In this document: piece after piece, positions 54,320-63,356 of the stretch
How positions within the stretch are numbered: position 1 is the stretch's first letter
Layout: the number at the start of each line of letters is the position of its first letter
Assembly (NCBI GenBank): GCA_903939735.1
Contig: CAJAIA010000001.1
Coordinates: 227,169-291,168, forward strand
Source of the DNA: an uncultured Ignavibacteria bacterium
Lineage (GTDB): Bacteria; Bacteroidota; Ignavibacteria; Kapaibacteriales; Kapaibacteriaceae
DNA length: 64,000 bases
Reading direction: 5' to 3'
Translations under genes and position numbers: made by a program
The notes under the pieces: model-generated
Database searches by the model: none
The model's input: the letters and a program-made list of their open reading frames with translations, nothing else
Told to the model about the DNA's origin: nothing

Positions 54320-54634
54320 TTAGTGAAGGTACGTCCACTTCTCAAGGAAGTTGAGCGCGAATCCCAGCACAAGGAACAAGAAGACTGGGATGTAGACGAA
54401 GAAGCGCAACATTGGGTTATCAAACTTCAAGTGCATGAAGATGTACATAACCGCCGTCACCTTAACCACAGCGATCGCCAAACCAACAGTGATGTTGAGG
54501 ACATATCCTGGGATAAATGCAACGTCTGGGAAATGCACCAGCTTCGCAGCGGCAACTGTAAGAAGTGTCAATGCCATCAGGGTGAAAAACACCTTGAGGT
54601 ACGACGGCAAAATGTTTCCGTGATCGTGACTCAT
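54320..54634 (-). CDS. coxD: Cytochrome c oxidase subunit IV (prokaryotic type)
   Basis: The 104-residue product has three membrane helices: YLKVFFTLMALTLLTVAAAKL, YVLNITVGLAIAVVKVTAVMYIFMHLKF and FFVYIPVFLFLVLGFALNFLEKW. This matches the prokaryotic COX4 family (PF03626), a small structural subunit. It lies between subunit III and SCO. Confidence 0.9.
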   Translation of the reverse strand: MSHDHGNILPSYLKVFFTLMALTLLTVAAAKLVHFPDVAFIPGYVLNITVGLAIAVVKVTAVMYIFMHLKFDNPMLRFFVYIPVFLFLVLGFALNFLEKWTYLH

Positions 54635-54667
54635 GAGATGATACTCCGAGAGGTAGTCGTTGTTGGG

Positions 54668-55267
54668 TTACGGGAAGATGAGGTACAGAGCTGGGAAGAT
54701 GAAGATCCACATCAAGTCGACAAAGTGCCAGTAGAGACCAAGGGTTTCAACCTTGCCTGGATATGGATATCCGCCCTTACCGTATGAACGGAACAGCATG
54801 TATGCCATCGGAATCATGCCACCAATAACGTGCATGGCGTGGAAGCCTGTCATGAGGAAGTAGAACGAGAAGAAGATTGTGTGCTCTTCTTGTCCTGGGA
54901 ACAGGTGGTGATGCCACTTCGCGCTGTACTCGAAGAACTTGACGATCAAGAAGCCAAATCCACCGAGAATGCTCAGTCCCATAAAGACACGGAACTGCTT
55001 CGTGTTGTGGCGCTCAAGATGATAGATAGCCATGGCCATCGTCAGCGAGCTACCAATCAGGATGAAGGTATTCACCAACGCAAGAACCCAGCTCAACTGC
55101 TCGGATCCAGCTTTGAAGACCTCGTAGTTCGAATTGCGCAGCACGATGAATGTGCCAAAGAACCCCGAGAAGAACATGAGTTCCGACGCGAGGAAGGCCC
55201 ACATCGAAAGCTTGCCACTGGCAATCTTGGTAACGGGCTCGTGAGAGAGATTCAAGGCAGAAGACAT
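54668..55267 (-). CDS. coxC: Cytochrome c oxidase subunit III
   Basis: The product has 199 residues and five predicted helices, the short form of subunit III. Marks are MWAFLASELMFFSGFFGTFIVLR and FSFYFLMTGFHAMHVIGGMI with the conserved Glu and His pair, ending YWHFVDLMWIFIFPALYLIF. It stabilises subunit I and its proton uptake. It lies between the heme O synthase and subunit IV genes. Confidence 0.96.
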   Translation of the reverse strand: MSSALNLSHEPVTKIASGKLSMWAFLASELMFFSGFFGTFIVLRNSNYEVFKAGSEQLSWVLALVNTFILIGSSLTMAMAIYHLERHNTKQFRVFMGLSILGGFGFLIVKFFEYSAKWHHHLFPGQEEHTIFFSFYFLMTGFHAMHVIGGMIPMAYMLFRSYGKGGYPYPGKVETLGLYWHFVDLMWIFIFPALYLIFP

Positions 55268-55286
55268 TCGTTCACCCTATAGTTGA

Positions 55287-56213
55287 TCATTGTTTGTCAA
55301 GAAACATGAGAAGCACCAAGCCCATCAACACTGCATACGACGTGAGAAGAACACGTCGCGCAGCGCCGGCATCGGCGTTCGTTCGGAATCGGATACTCTC
55401 CACCACAAGCCATGCGCCGAGCAGACCTGCTCCGACAAGATAGAGGTAGCCAGTTGCACCTAGCAATGTCGGAACCACCGCAGCAGCAAGCGTGAGAACA
55501 CTTGTGAGAATCATTTGCCAAGCAAGCGTCGATCCGGTTTCATCGGAGATCGAACGCAAGACAACTCCCCCGGCTCGGTAGTCCGTACGGTACATCCACG
55601 ACAGCGCGTAGAAATGTGGAAGCTGCCAGAAGAAGAGAATGGCGAACAAGGCAAATGCCATGGGATCGAACGTTCCGCGAACGGCCGTCCAGCCGCCTGC
55701 AAACGGAAGCGCGCCCGGAATTCCACCGATAATCACAGCGAGAGACGACCGCTGCTTCATGGGCGTATAGACCACTACATAGAACAACCACGTCGCGATA
55801 GCCATCACGAGCGTCAGGAGGTTTGTTGTGGCAAGTAGCGCTGCTCCACCGATTGTCAACGCAGCGGCAAAGATGCTCGCATGCGTTGTCGAGATCAGCC
55901 CAGACGGAATCGGACGTGATGCGGTGCGCTTCATGCGAGCGTCGACATCCTTTTCCATGATGTGATTCACAACACAACTGCCGCTGCTAATCGCAAGCGT
56001 TCCAACAAGTGTGTTCACGGCGTGCAGCCAGTTGCCACTTGTTGTGGCATACGAGACCAAATCCGTCGGAATAGCGAGATAGTATCCCGTGAGCGTCGTC
56101 ATCGCAACCATCTGGCTGATGCCAGGCTTGGTCAATTCGTAATACTGACGCACGATTGACTCGGACGCTACGCGCTCGGTCATGGGGAGTGCCTCTGTAT
56201 CGCGCGTCGCCAC
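55287..56213 (-). CDS. ctaB: Protoheme IX farnesyltransferase (heme O synthase)
   Basis: The product has 308 residues with about nine membrane helices, UbiA fold. The prenyl-diphosphate site is NHIMEKDVDARMKRTASRPIP and the second aspartate region YRTDYRAGG. It converts heme B to heme O for the oxidase. An extra ten N-terminal residues precede the family start; a start at MTERVASESIV is possible. It follows the heme A synthase gene at once. Confidence 0.96.
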   Translation of the reverse strand: MATRDTEALPMTERVASESIVRQYYELTKPGISQMVAMTTLTGYYLAIPTDLVSYATTSGNWLHAVNTLVGTLAISSGSCVVNHIMEKDVDARMKRTASRPIPSGLISTTHASIFAAALTIGGAALLATTNLLTLVMAIATWLFYVVVYTPMKQRSSLAVIIGGIPGALPFAGGWTAVRGTFDPMAFALFAILFFWQLPHFYALSWMYRTDYRAGGVVLRSISDETGSTLAWQMILTSVLTLAAAVVPTLLGATGYLYLVGAGLLGAWLVVESIRFRTNADAGAARRVLLTSYAVLMGLVLLMFLDKQ

Positions 56214-56215
56214 GG

Positions 56216-57415
56216 TTAATGTCCTCCCTGCTCGACGAACGTACCTGCCGACGCTGGAGCGTGTGCAGTTGCGGTACGACGGCGAATAGAAAACATGAGG
56301 ATGCTATTTGAAACAAGCAATGCCACACCAACCATGACGTGCAGAGTTGTAACGAGCTCACCGCGGAAGGTCCAGAGAATTCCAGCCCCAAGAGCTATCT
56401 GTACAACGACGAGTGCGGCGACAACAACACCGAGGTTCTTGAAGAGACGCACTGGTACATGTCGAAGAGAGATGGCCTGTGCCAGGATGAACAGCGCCAC
56501 GACGTAGGCGGTGCTGCGATGAAGGAAGTGCACAACGACCTGCGTCTGTTGCCACATTTCCTGCGACGGGAAGAACGCATCATCCGTCCAATGCGGCCAT
56601 GTGATACTTGCACCCCATGCATCCATGTGACGCGTGAGCGCCCCAAAGAAGAACTGCAGAAGTGTGATAGCCCATGTAGCCGACACCAACCGCTGGAGAC
56701 TCTGTGACGGTGACCACGATGCCCGCACACGCTCCCATGTGGGCGAGGTGAGCAGCGCAATGCCAATGGCCATCATGAAGAAGATCTCCGCAAGCACACC
56801 GTGCGTTGTGGATGTCCAGTCGGGAAGATTATTTCGAACAGTGTAACCACCGAACGACCCCTGCAAACAGACTCCTACAAATGCTGCTACCGACAGCCAC
56901 ATGGCACGAAGCTCATACGGTGCGCGAATGGCAATCGTCAGAAATGTTACCAGCAAGACGGCGAGTACAACCATGAACGACTCCATGATGCCCGATGGCA
57001 TATGGTTAAGTCCAAGGATTGCCGTGGCAACCGTTCCAAACACTACGGCGACCAACAAGCCAATACTGCGGTGCGGACGTTGTGAACGAGGGGTTGCACG
57101 GATGCTCAATACGAGCAGGAGTGTCGTCACCATACCAACGATGCCTGCGAGCAAACGGTGGCCATGCTCCCAGAACTTGTCCTTCGCCCAAAGCCACTCC
57201 GATGGTGCATACGTGACCATCGGTGCGAGGTTGGATGTCGGCCAGTCAGGGAACGCCATGCCGCTGCGTGTTGTGTTCACGTGTCCACCCCAGACGATAA
57301 GTCCGAAGGTGAGGACGCATAGCACAATTGCAACGCGATGGATCGCACGCACTGATTTCTCCTGAGCCAATGTTGATGTAGACGAGGGCATAAATCGCAG
57401 CTGCCAGGCAGTCAA
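56216..57415 (-). CDS. ctaA: Heme A synthase (COX15/CtaA family)
   Basis: The product has 399 residues and eight or nine membrane helices. Family blocks are FGLIVWGGHVNTTRSGMAFPDWPTSN, WAKDKFWEHGHRLLAGIVGMVTTLL, the second-half TQVVVHFLHRSTAYVVALFILA and LGAGILWTFRGELVTTLHVMVG. Paired histidines bind the two hemes. It oxidises heme O to heme A, completing cofactor supply with ctaB. It lies four bases after subunit I. Confidence 0.93.
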   Translation of the reverse strand: MTAWQLRFMPSSTSTLAQEKSVRAIHRVAIVLCVLTFGLIVWGGHVNTTRSGMAFPDWPTSNLAPMVTYAPSEWLWAKDKFWEHGHRLLAGIVGMVTTLLLVLSIRATPRSQRPHRSIGLLVAVVFGTVATAILGLNHMPSGIMESFMVVLAVLLVTFLTIAIRAPYELRAMWLSVAAFVGVCLQGSFGGYTVRNNLPDWTSTTHGVLAEIFFMMAIGIALLTSPTWERVRASWSPSQSLQRLVSATWAITLLQFFFGALTRHMDAWGASITWPHWTDDAFFPSQEMWQQTQVVVHFLHRSTAYVVALFILAQAISLRHVPVRLFKNLGVVVAALVVVQIALGAGILWTFRGELVTTLHVMVGVALLVSNSILMFSIRRRTATAHAPASAGTFVEQGGH

Positions 57416-57419
57416 TCGA

Positions 57420-59267
57420 TTAGTGCGCGCCGAAGGTCTTCGTATCGTCTGTTACTGCTACGGTGTGGTGCTTGACACTTACCGAAGCGCCCTTTTCCCA
57501 CTGCGGCCAGTAATCGTCCTCACGTCCTTCAACACCGAACTCGTATGGTCCACGGTACACCGTGATGTCCATGTCGAAGTTGCCGTGTCCAGGATGCTCC
57601 GGAGCTGCCCACTCAAGTGTGTTGGCCTTCCATGGATTGCGCGGAGCCTTCTTGCCCCACTTCATCGACCACAGAATGTTGCCAACAAGGATGAGCTGCG
57701 AGAAGCCAAGTGCAATCGCACCAATAGTGATCACTTCGTTCACGCCACCAAGCCCCTTGAGGAAGTCATACACGTTCGGATCGTAGATGCGACGCATGTG
57801 ACCACCAATACCAAGAATGTGCATTGGGAAGAACGTGAGATTAAATGTCACGAATGTCCAGAAGAAGTGACGGCGACCCCATGTTTCGTTGAGCATCTTA
57901 CCGAACATCTTTGGGTACCAGTAGTAGATACCAGAGAAGATCCCGAAGAGCGATCCACCGAAGAGCACGTAATGGATGTGTGCAACGATGAAGTACGTGT
58001 CGTGAATGTAGATGTCAACCGGAGCAGATGCCATAAAGACACCCGACAGACCGCCGATGATGAACATCGAGACAAAGGCCAACGCATTCAACATGGCTGA
58101 TGAGAACTGGATGTTACCACGCCAGAGTGTACCCAACCAGTTGAACACCTTGATCGACGATGGTACGGCGATCACGATGGTAGAAAGCATGAACGTTGTG
58201 CCGAGCAGCGGATTCATACCCGACTGGAACATGTGGTGACCCCACACGATGAAGCCAAGGAATGCGATACCAGCAATAGCGAATACCATCGCCTTGTATC
58301 CGTAGATAGGCTTGCGTGAGAATGTCGCCATCACGTCAGAAACGATACCCATCAACGGCAGGATCATGATGTACACGGCTGGGTGCGAATAGAACCAGAA
58401 CACGTGCTGGAACAAGATCGGCTGACCACCACCGAAGTACGTGGAGTTCGTGACCAGATTGTCAGGAAGGAAGAAGCTCGTGTGAAGGAAGTTGTCCATG
58501 AACAACATCGACAGACCAGCGGCAAGAACCGGAGTTCCAAGTGTGATGATGATAGCTGTGATGAAGAGTGCCCAAACCGTCAGGGGCATATCAAACAACT
58601 TCATACCCTTGGCACGCTTGTTCAACACTGTAGCAACGTAGTTCACAGCACCCATGATGGATGAGAAGCCAACGAGGAACACGCTGATGGTCCAGAGCGT
58701 CTGACCCGAGATCGTAAACTTTGCGAGACCTGTTTGCGCAGATAGCGGTGGATAGCTCGTCCATCCTGCTGCTGCATATCCCGTTTCTGTGAAGAAACCA
58801 GCCATCATGATCAAACCCGCTGGTGGTACCAGCCAGAACGACCACATATTCAGCTTCGGCAACGCCATATCGTCGGTACCGATCATCAGAGGAATACAGA
58901 AGTTGCCGAACATGCCCACGGCAAACGGGATGATCACGAAGAAGATCATGATCGACCCGTGCATCGTCAGCAACTGGGCATAGAACTCTGGTGAGATGAC
59001 ACCATTTGTTGCCCATGACGCCGGAAGAATATCGCCGATGATTGGCACGGCTTGACCCGGATATGCCAACTGCCAGCGAATAAACAGGGCGAATGCACCG
59101 CCGACGAACAAGAAGAAGAGTGACGAAAGCATGAACTGCTTCGAAATCACCTTGTGGTCGGTCGAGAAGACATACTTACGGTACCACGGAAGATCGTGGT
59201 GGTGCTCGTGCTCGTGATCATGGCCGTGTTCGGCTGCTGATCCGTGCTGGAGTGTTGATGTGCTCAT
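57420..59267 (-). CDS. coxA: Cytochrome c oxidase subunit I (A2-type heme-copper oxidase)
   Basis: The 615-residue product has at least twelve helices. Heme and copper ligands lie in LLTMHGSIMIFFV, HVFWFYSHPAVYIMILP, WGHHMFQSGMNP and VAHIHYVLFGGSLFGIFSG. At the position of the A1-type glutamate (HPEVY) this protein has YSHPAVY, so the D-channel uses the Tyr-Ser motif of A2 oxidases. The N-terminus is strikingly histidine-rich (EHGHDHEHEHHHD). It reduces oxygen to water and pumps protons. Gene order is coxB-coxA-ctaA-ctaB-coxC-coxD. Confidence 0.97.
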   Translation of the reverse strand: MSTSTLQHGSAAEHGHDHEHEHHHDLPWYRKYVFSTDHKVISKQFMLSSLFFLFVGGAFALFIRWQLAYPGQAVPIIGDILPASWATNGVISPEFYAQLLTMHGSIMIFFVIIPFAVGMFGNFCIPLMIGTDDMALPKLNMWSFWLVPPAGLIMMAGFFTETGYAAAGWTSYPPLSAQTGLAKFTISGQTLWTISVFLVGFSSIMGAVNYVATVLNKRAKGMKLFDMPLTVWALFITAIIITLGTPVLAAGLSMLFMDNFLHTSFFLPDNLVTNSTYFGGGQPILFQHVFWFYSHPAVYIMILPLMGIVSDVMATFSRKPIYGYKAMVFAIAGIAFLGFIVWGHHMFQSGMNPLLGTTFMLSTIVIAVPSSIKVFNWLGTLWRGNIQFSSAMLNALAFVSMFIIGGLSGVFMASAPVDIYIHDTYFIVAHIHYVLFGGSLFGIFSGIYYWYPKMFGKMLNETWGRRHFFWTFVTFNLTFFPMHILGIGGHMRRIYDPNVYDFLKGLGGVNEVITIGAIALGFSQLILVGNILWSMKWGKKAPRNPWKANTLEWAAPEHPGHGNFDMDITVYRGPYEFGVEGREDDYWPQWEKGASVSVKHHTVAVTDDTKTFGAH

Positions 59268-59293
59268 ACGATGTTGCTCCTAGGTCGAATTCG

Positions 59294-60136
59294 TTAGCGA
59301 AGTGATGCGACAGCTGCCGTATCGGCGGTCGCGGCTGGTGCAGGTTGAGGTGTCCGTGCAGCTTTCACCTCGGCATTACGTGCGTCAAGCCACTTGTCAT
59401 AGTCTGTGCGGCTCATTACCTCATACTCGGCACGCATGCCGTAATGACCACCGCCACACAACTCAGCACAAGCGAGCTCGTACTTCCCTGTCTTGAACAG
59501 GTTGTACCAAATCGTCATCCATGTTCCCGGCACAACATCTTGCTTCACACGGGCATGCGGAAGGAAGAAGCTGTGCAATACATCGATCGAAGAGCCGCGC
59601 ATGACAACGTTTGCGTTGACAGGCACGACGAATTGATTTTCCGTTACCACATCATCGAACCCTGCAGGATCAGCAGTGTCACGTCCGAATGGGTTGCTCG
59701 CGCTCATGAGTGAGCGGGCTGTGCGATCGTTGTGCGCATTACGACCGAATGCACCATCAGCACCTGGGTACAGGAAGACCCAACCGTACTGCTTGCCGAG
59801 AACCAAGATCTCGACGTCAGCCGTAGGTACACGCTTTGAATACTTTGTGCGTTCCCAGATATCATCCGAGTACAAACCAATCGCAGCGAACAACAGCGTT
59901 GGAAGCACCGTCCAGGTGATCTCAACAACGTTGTTGCCGTGGTAGTTGTATCCCCTACGATCAGGACTGTAGCGATACTTCACAAGGAAATAGCCCAGCA
60001 CACCAAAGGTCAGGAAGAAGATCGCGACGCTGACCCAGTAAATGATCGCGAACAGACTGTCAAGCTCTTGCCCAAACGTGGAAATGTTCTCTGGGAACCA
60101 CGCGAGCATGTCGAAGACGCTGAAGAAACCGTCCAT
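59294..60136 (-). CDS. coxB: Cytochrome c oxidase subunit II
   Basis: The product has 280 residues: two N-terminal membrane helices (about 28-50 and 75-95), then a cupredoxin domain. CuA ligands are in DVLHSFFLPHARVKQDVVPG and CAELCGGGHYGMRAEY (C-x3-C-x3-H-x2-M). There is no fused cytochrome c domain; a separate lipoprotein cytochrome c is encoded immediately upstream. The tail is proline- and alanine-rich. Electrons enter the oxidase here. Confidence 0.96.
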   Translation of the reverse strand: MDGFFSVFDMLAWFPENISTFGQELDSLFAIIYWVSVAIFFLTFGVLGYFLVKYRYSPDRRGYNYHGNNVVEITWTVLPTLLFAAIGLYSDDIWERTKYSKRVPTADVEILVLGKQYGWVFLYPGADGAFGRNAHNDRTARSLMSASNPFGRDTADPAGFDDVVTENQFVVPVNANVVMRGSSIDVLHSFFLPHARVKQDVVPGTWMTIWYNLFKTGKYELACAELCGGGHYGMRAEYEVMSRTDYDKWLDARNAEVKAARTPQPAPAATADTAAVASLR

Positions 60137-60175
60137 GAATGAGAACTCCAGTGAGAATTTATTTGACGTGGTAGG

Positions 60176-60709
60176 TTACTGAAGCAATTCTGCTTCAGTG
60201 TATGGCACTGCTCTGCTGGCAGTTGCTTCACGCACGGCCTTCACTTCGTCGGCCGTGACGGCTGCTCCCGAATTTCCAAGCGATGAGGAGCGCACATAGG
60301 TCAAGACATCTGCGATTTCTTGGTCGCTCAGTGACTTCCATGATGCCATGGCATTGTTGTAGGCCACACCCTGACGCTCGATTGGTCCACGGAAACCGTG
60401 AAGCACAATGCGAATCGGGTAGGTAGGATCGCCATTTGCGATTTCTGACCCGACAAGCGGAGGGTAGTTTCCAGGAACACCCTTGCCAGTTCCTTGGTGA
60501 CACGTCGCGCACTTACGCGAGTAAACAGCCTTGCCGGGTCCGCCAGCATCAGCCGTTCCAGCCGCTTCTTTCGCAGCAGCATTCGGATCTACCCACACGG
60601 GGTCGTCCTGGAACTTGGTGAAGAAACCATCGATGTTGCACGCTGTAAGTAGCGTGGAAACTAGGAGTGTCATAACGACACCAAGTGTGCGTCGACCAAC
60701 CATCTGCAT
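60176..60709 (-). CDS. Lipoprotein mono-heme cytochrome c
   Basis: The product is 177 residues from the ATG at 60709, chosen because a GAGG site lies nine bases upstream and the longer open frame runs into the next gene. Lipobox STLLTAC follows a hydrophobic signal. The heme site is RKCATCHQGTGKG (CxxCH); a probable Met ligand is in NNAMASWKSLSDQEIADVLTYVRSS. It is anchored in a membrane facing the periplasm and likely carries electrons from alternative complex III to subunit II. It is the first gene of the respiratory operon. Confidence 0.9.
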   Translation of the reverse strand: MQMVGRRTLGVVMTLLVSTLLTACNIDGFFTKFQDDPVWVDPNAAAKEAAGTADAGGPGKAVYSRKCATCHQGTGKGVPGNYPPLVGSEIANGDPTYPIRIVLHGFRGPIERQGVAYNNAMASWKSLSDQEIADVLTYVRSSSLGNSGAAVTADEVKAVREATASRAVPYTEAELLQ

Positions 60710-60751
60710 GTTCACCAACCTCGTGTGTAAGACGTTTTCAGCCGAATCCTC

Positions 60752-60759
60752 CAAAGTTA
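60752..60759 (-). promoter_or_regulatory. -7 element of the cox-act operon promoter
   Basis: Read leftward the sequence is TAACTTTG, an exact TAnnTTTG match. Twenty bases upstream is a T-rich -33 (CTTT at the head of a run of seven T). The start near 60745 gives a leader of about 36 bases before the ATG at 60709. Confidence 0.5.
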
Positions 60760-60794
60760 CAAGCTCCGGAGGGTGAAAAAAAGCGGTCGGAGGT

Positions 60795-61724
60795 TCATGT
60801 GGATGTTTCATGACGCTCCCGAAACCACTCCACAGTGGAGCGAATGCCGTCCGAAAGTTCTACGACCGGACTCCAGCCGGTGCGTGCGGTATATGCTGCG
60901 TGTGATCCTCGCGTACGTGCGGGATCCCCTGCCTTGGCCGGGCCGTGATGAACACTGCACGGCGTAGCAAGCGCCGATCGAAGGTGCGTAACAACGTCAA
61001 GAACACTGGCAGCTGAGTTTGCACAGATGTGATATGTGCCCTGAACGCGCTGCTGCACAGCCATCGTATTGGCCAGCGCTACATCACTAACGTGGATGTA
61101 GTCTCTCTCCTGCAGTCCATCACCATGAATGGTTGGCGCTTGCCCAGCAAGAAACTTCTCAAGAAAGATGGCGATCACGCCCGATTCGCCATGTGGGTTC
61201 TGGCGCGGACCGTACACGTTGGTGTAGCGAAGCGTGGTGATGCTCATACCGTGCGATAACCGCTCATAGTCCGCATAGAGTTCCATGGCACGCTTCGAAA
61301 CGCCATAGGGGGCGATCGGACGCACGGGATGTTCCTCCGTAGCAGGGATATCAACGAATTCGCCAAGGACCGCCGTAGATGATGCGATCGTTACGTGCTG
61401 CACTCCAGAACGTCGCGCTGCATCCAGCATACGGATCGATCCCAGAATGTTGACCTCGGCATCATGCACGGGACGTTCGACACTGACACGCAGCTCCATA
61501 TGAGCTGCATGATGATTGATGTGGTCAAATCGCTCGTCGAGAATGAACTGAGTGAACGCGTCTGTTGTGATGTCCATCTCTACAAAGCGCGCGCCAGGTG
61601 GGACATTTTCACGACGCCCCATCGAGAGGTTGTCGACGACAACGACGTCCTCGCCCTGCGCGACAAAGGCTTCTGCAACATGCGACCCAATAAACCCGGC
61701 TCCGCCAGTCACGAGAATTTTCAT
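60795..61724 (-). CDS. NAD-dependent sugar-nucleotide epimerase/dehydratase (GalE-like)
   Basis: The product has 309 residues in the extended SDR family. NAD-binding VTGGAGFIGSHVAEAFVAQG opens the protein; the catalytic triad is Ser/Thr in IASSTAVLGEF, then YGVSKRAMELY (YxxxK). Substrate blocks are LRYTNVYGPRQNPHGESGVIAIF and GDGLQERDYIHVSDVA. It most resembles UDP-glucose/UDP-glucuronate 4-epimerases but the exact sugar is not certain. It overlaps purD by ATGA. Confidence 0.9.
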   Translation of the reverse strand: MKILVTGGAGFIGSHVAEAFVAQGEDVVVVDNLSMGRRENVPPGARFVEMDITTDAFTQFILDERFDHINHHAAHMELRVSVERPVHDAEVNILGSIRMLDAARRSGVQHVTIASSTAVLGEFVDIPATEEHPVRPIAPYGVSKRAMELYADYERLSHGMSITTLRYTNVYGPRQNPHGESGVIAIFLEKFLAGQAPTIHGDGLQERDYIHVSDVALANTMAVQQRVQGTYHICANSAASVLDVVTHLRSALATPCSVHHGPAKAGDPARTRGSHAAYTARTGWSPVVELSDGIRSTVEWFRERHETST

Positions 61725-62989
61725 AATGCTTTGGCTGCGATGTCTATACGAAACACCTTCCCATCGAACGATATCTTGTCGACGGCCATATACGACCGCG
61801 CCACTGCATCACGAAGAGTGTCAGCTGTTGCGGTTACACCCAGCACACGTCCTCCATTGCTGCGGAGCTCCCCGTCAACCTCAGTTGTGCCAGCATGGTA
61901 GACGATTACGTGAGGATCTGCTTCTGCGAGGTCAATGCCGGTGATAGGAAGCCCCTTGGCATACGCGTCGGGATAGCCCTTCGATGCAAGCACGACGTTG
62001 CAGGCGTAGCCGATTTGCGTTGATCGCACGGTGGATGCATCAAGCGAGCCGCGCGCGGCAGACGCAAAGAGTGCGGCAACATCTGCGTCAAGGACACTCA
62101 GGACGGCCTGCGTTTCAGGATCACCAAATCGCACGTTGAACTCCACAACATTGACGTCATCGCCGTCAATCATGAGTCCGCAGAAGAGGCAACCAATAAA
62201 TGGAGTACCCTCTTCATGCATGCCCTCAAGCAAGGGGCGCACAATGCGCTCGCGAATGGTTTCACGATGCGATGCGGTAACGATTGGGGCAGGTGCGTAC
62301 GCGCCCATGCCACCGGTGTTCTTTCCGGTATCACCGTCGCCAATACGCTTGTGATCTTGCGCGGGCGCCAGCGTGATCATGTCGCGTCCATCACAGATTG
62401 CAAACACACTGGCTTCCTGACCGGAGAGAAAGCCTTCGATCACGATGCCGTCGTCGCCAAACACGCCGTCGTACATCATGTCGATGGCGTCGAGCGCTTC
62501 GCCGTGCGTCGTTGCTACAACAACACCTTTACCTGCGGCAAGTCCGTCATACTTTACGACGACAGGCAATGCATGCTCTGCAGCGTATGCGCGAGCATCA
62601 GCGTGCTGGGCAGACGTGAATCGACGGTATGGCGCTGTTGGAATGTGATGCCGCGCCATGAAGTCTTTCGAAAAGCCTTTCGATGACTCTAGCTGTGCGG
62701 CCGCTTGTGATGGACCAAACACGTCGATGTTCTCCTCGCGGAGTGCATCGGCCAACCCTTCAGCAAGAGGTTGCTCTGGACCAATCACCACAAGTGTGAC
62801 GTTGTTCTTGAGACAGAACTTCGCGACCGCAAGATGGTCCGACGCGTTAAGCTGGACGCATTCAGCGTCACGTGCAATGCCGGGATTTCCCGGTGCAACC
62901 CAGAGCTTCTCACACGATGTCGAACGGAGAAGCGCCGCAGAGAGTGCGTGCTCGCGTCCGCCCGATCCAATCAAAAGTATTCGTTCCAT
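61721..62989 (-). CDS. purD: Phosphoribosylamine-glycine ligase
   Basis: The product has 422 residues of ATP-grasp fold. Family blocks are ILLIGSGGREHALSAAL, GPEQPLAEGLADALREENIDVFGPS, VVKYDGLAAGKGVVVA, EGFLSGQEASVFAICDG, DHKRIGDGDTGKNTGGMGAYAPAP and VVEFNVRFGDPETQAVL. It makes glycinamide ribonucleotide, the second step of purine synthesis. It overlaps the epimerase start. The promoter-like TAACTTCG five bases upstream of the ATG may allow a near-leaderless transcript. Confidence 0.97.
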   Translation of the reverse strand: MERILLIGSGGREHALSAALLRSTSCEKLWVAPGNPGIARDAECVQLNASDHLAVAKFCLKNNVTLVVIGPEQPLAEGLADALREENIDVFGPSQAAAQLESSKGFSKDFMARHHIPTAPYRRFTSAQHADARAYAAEHALPVVVKYDGLAAGKGVVVATTHGEALDAIDMMYDGVFGDDGIVIEGFLSGQEASVFAICDGRDMITLAPAQDHKRIGDGDTGKNTGGMGAYAPAPIVTASHRETIRERIVRPLLEGMHEEGTPFIGCLFCGLMIDGDDVNVVEFNVRFGDPETQAVLSVLDADVAALFASAARGSLDASTVRSTQIGYACNVVLASKGYPDAYAKGLPITGIDLAEADPHVIVYHAGTTEVDGELRSNGGRVLGVTATADTLRDAVARSYMAVDKISFDGKVFRIDIAAKAL

Positions 62990-62999
62990 TCCTGCGAAG

Positions 63000-63356
63000 T
63001 TACGGCGCAGGTTGCAGATCGCCCGATATGTGTTGCATTCGCAGGGTTATGATGTGCTCGATGAGCGACTGGGATACTTGGCGATCAAGAGGAAGATGAA
63101 TTGTCGCCTTCCTCACTGAGTAACCTTCCAACAACGACCCCAACTCTGCAACGACCCGTGAACCCGGATAGATAGAACAACAATGCCGTGCTTTCCCAAT
63201 GTGGAAGAGCACGGCATTCGTGATGCGGAACGTTGGCATGCCGTAGGAGATGCACTCCTCGACTGTTGGCAGACTTCGATGCACCATCGTACGGATCTCT
63301 GTGAGAATCCCGGCATGTTCCGGTTGACATGCTCTGATGTATGCATCAACTGTCAT
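63000..63356 (-). CDS. DUF1801 (YdhG-like) protein
   Basis: The 118-residue product is a compact alpha-beta protein. The pattern YIRACQPEHAGILTEIRTMVHRSLPTVEECISYGMPTFRI followed by LFHIGKARHCCSIYPGSRVV and TIHLPLDRQVSQSLIEHIITLRM is that of the DUF1801/YdhG family (iron-chaperone-like fold). Its role in bacteria is not established. Its ATG shares a base with the stop codon of the upstream DUF3127 gene, so it belongs to that transcript. Confidence 0.85.
   Translation of the reverse strand: MTVDAYIRACQPEHAGILTEIRTMVHRSLPTVEECISYGMPTFRITNAVLFHIGKARHCCSIYPGSRVVAELGSLLEGYSVRKATIHLPLDRQVSQSLIEHIITLRMQHISGDLQPAP

Noticed and set aside
60710-60811. Longer start for the lipoprotein cytochrome c
   Set aside because: The extra residues overlap the epimerase gene and the promoter region, have no signal character, and the ATG at 60709 has a ribosome site and starts the lipoprotein signal.
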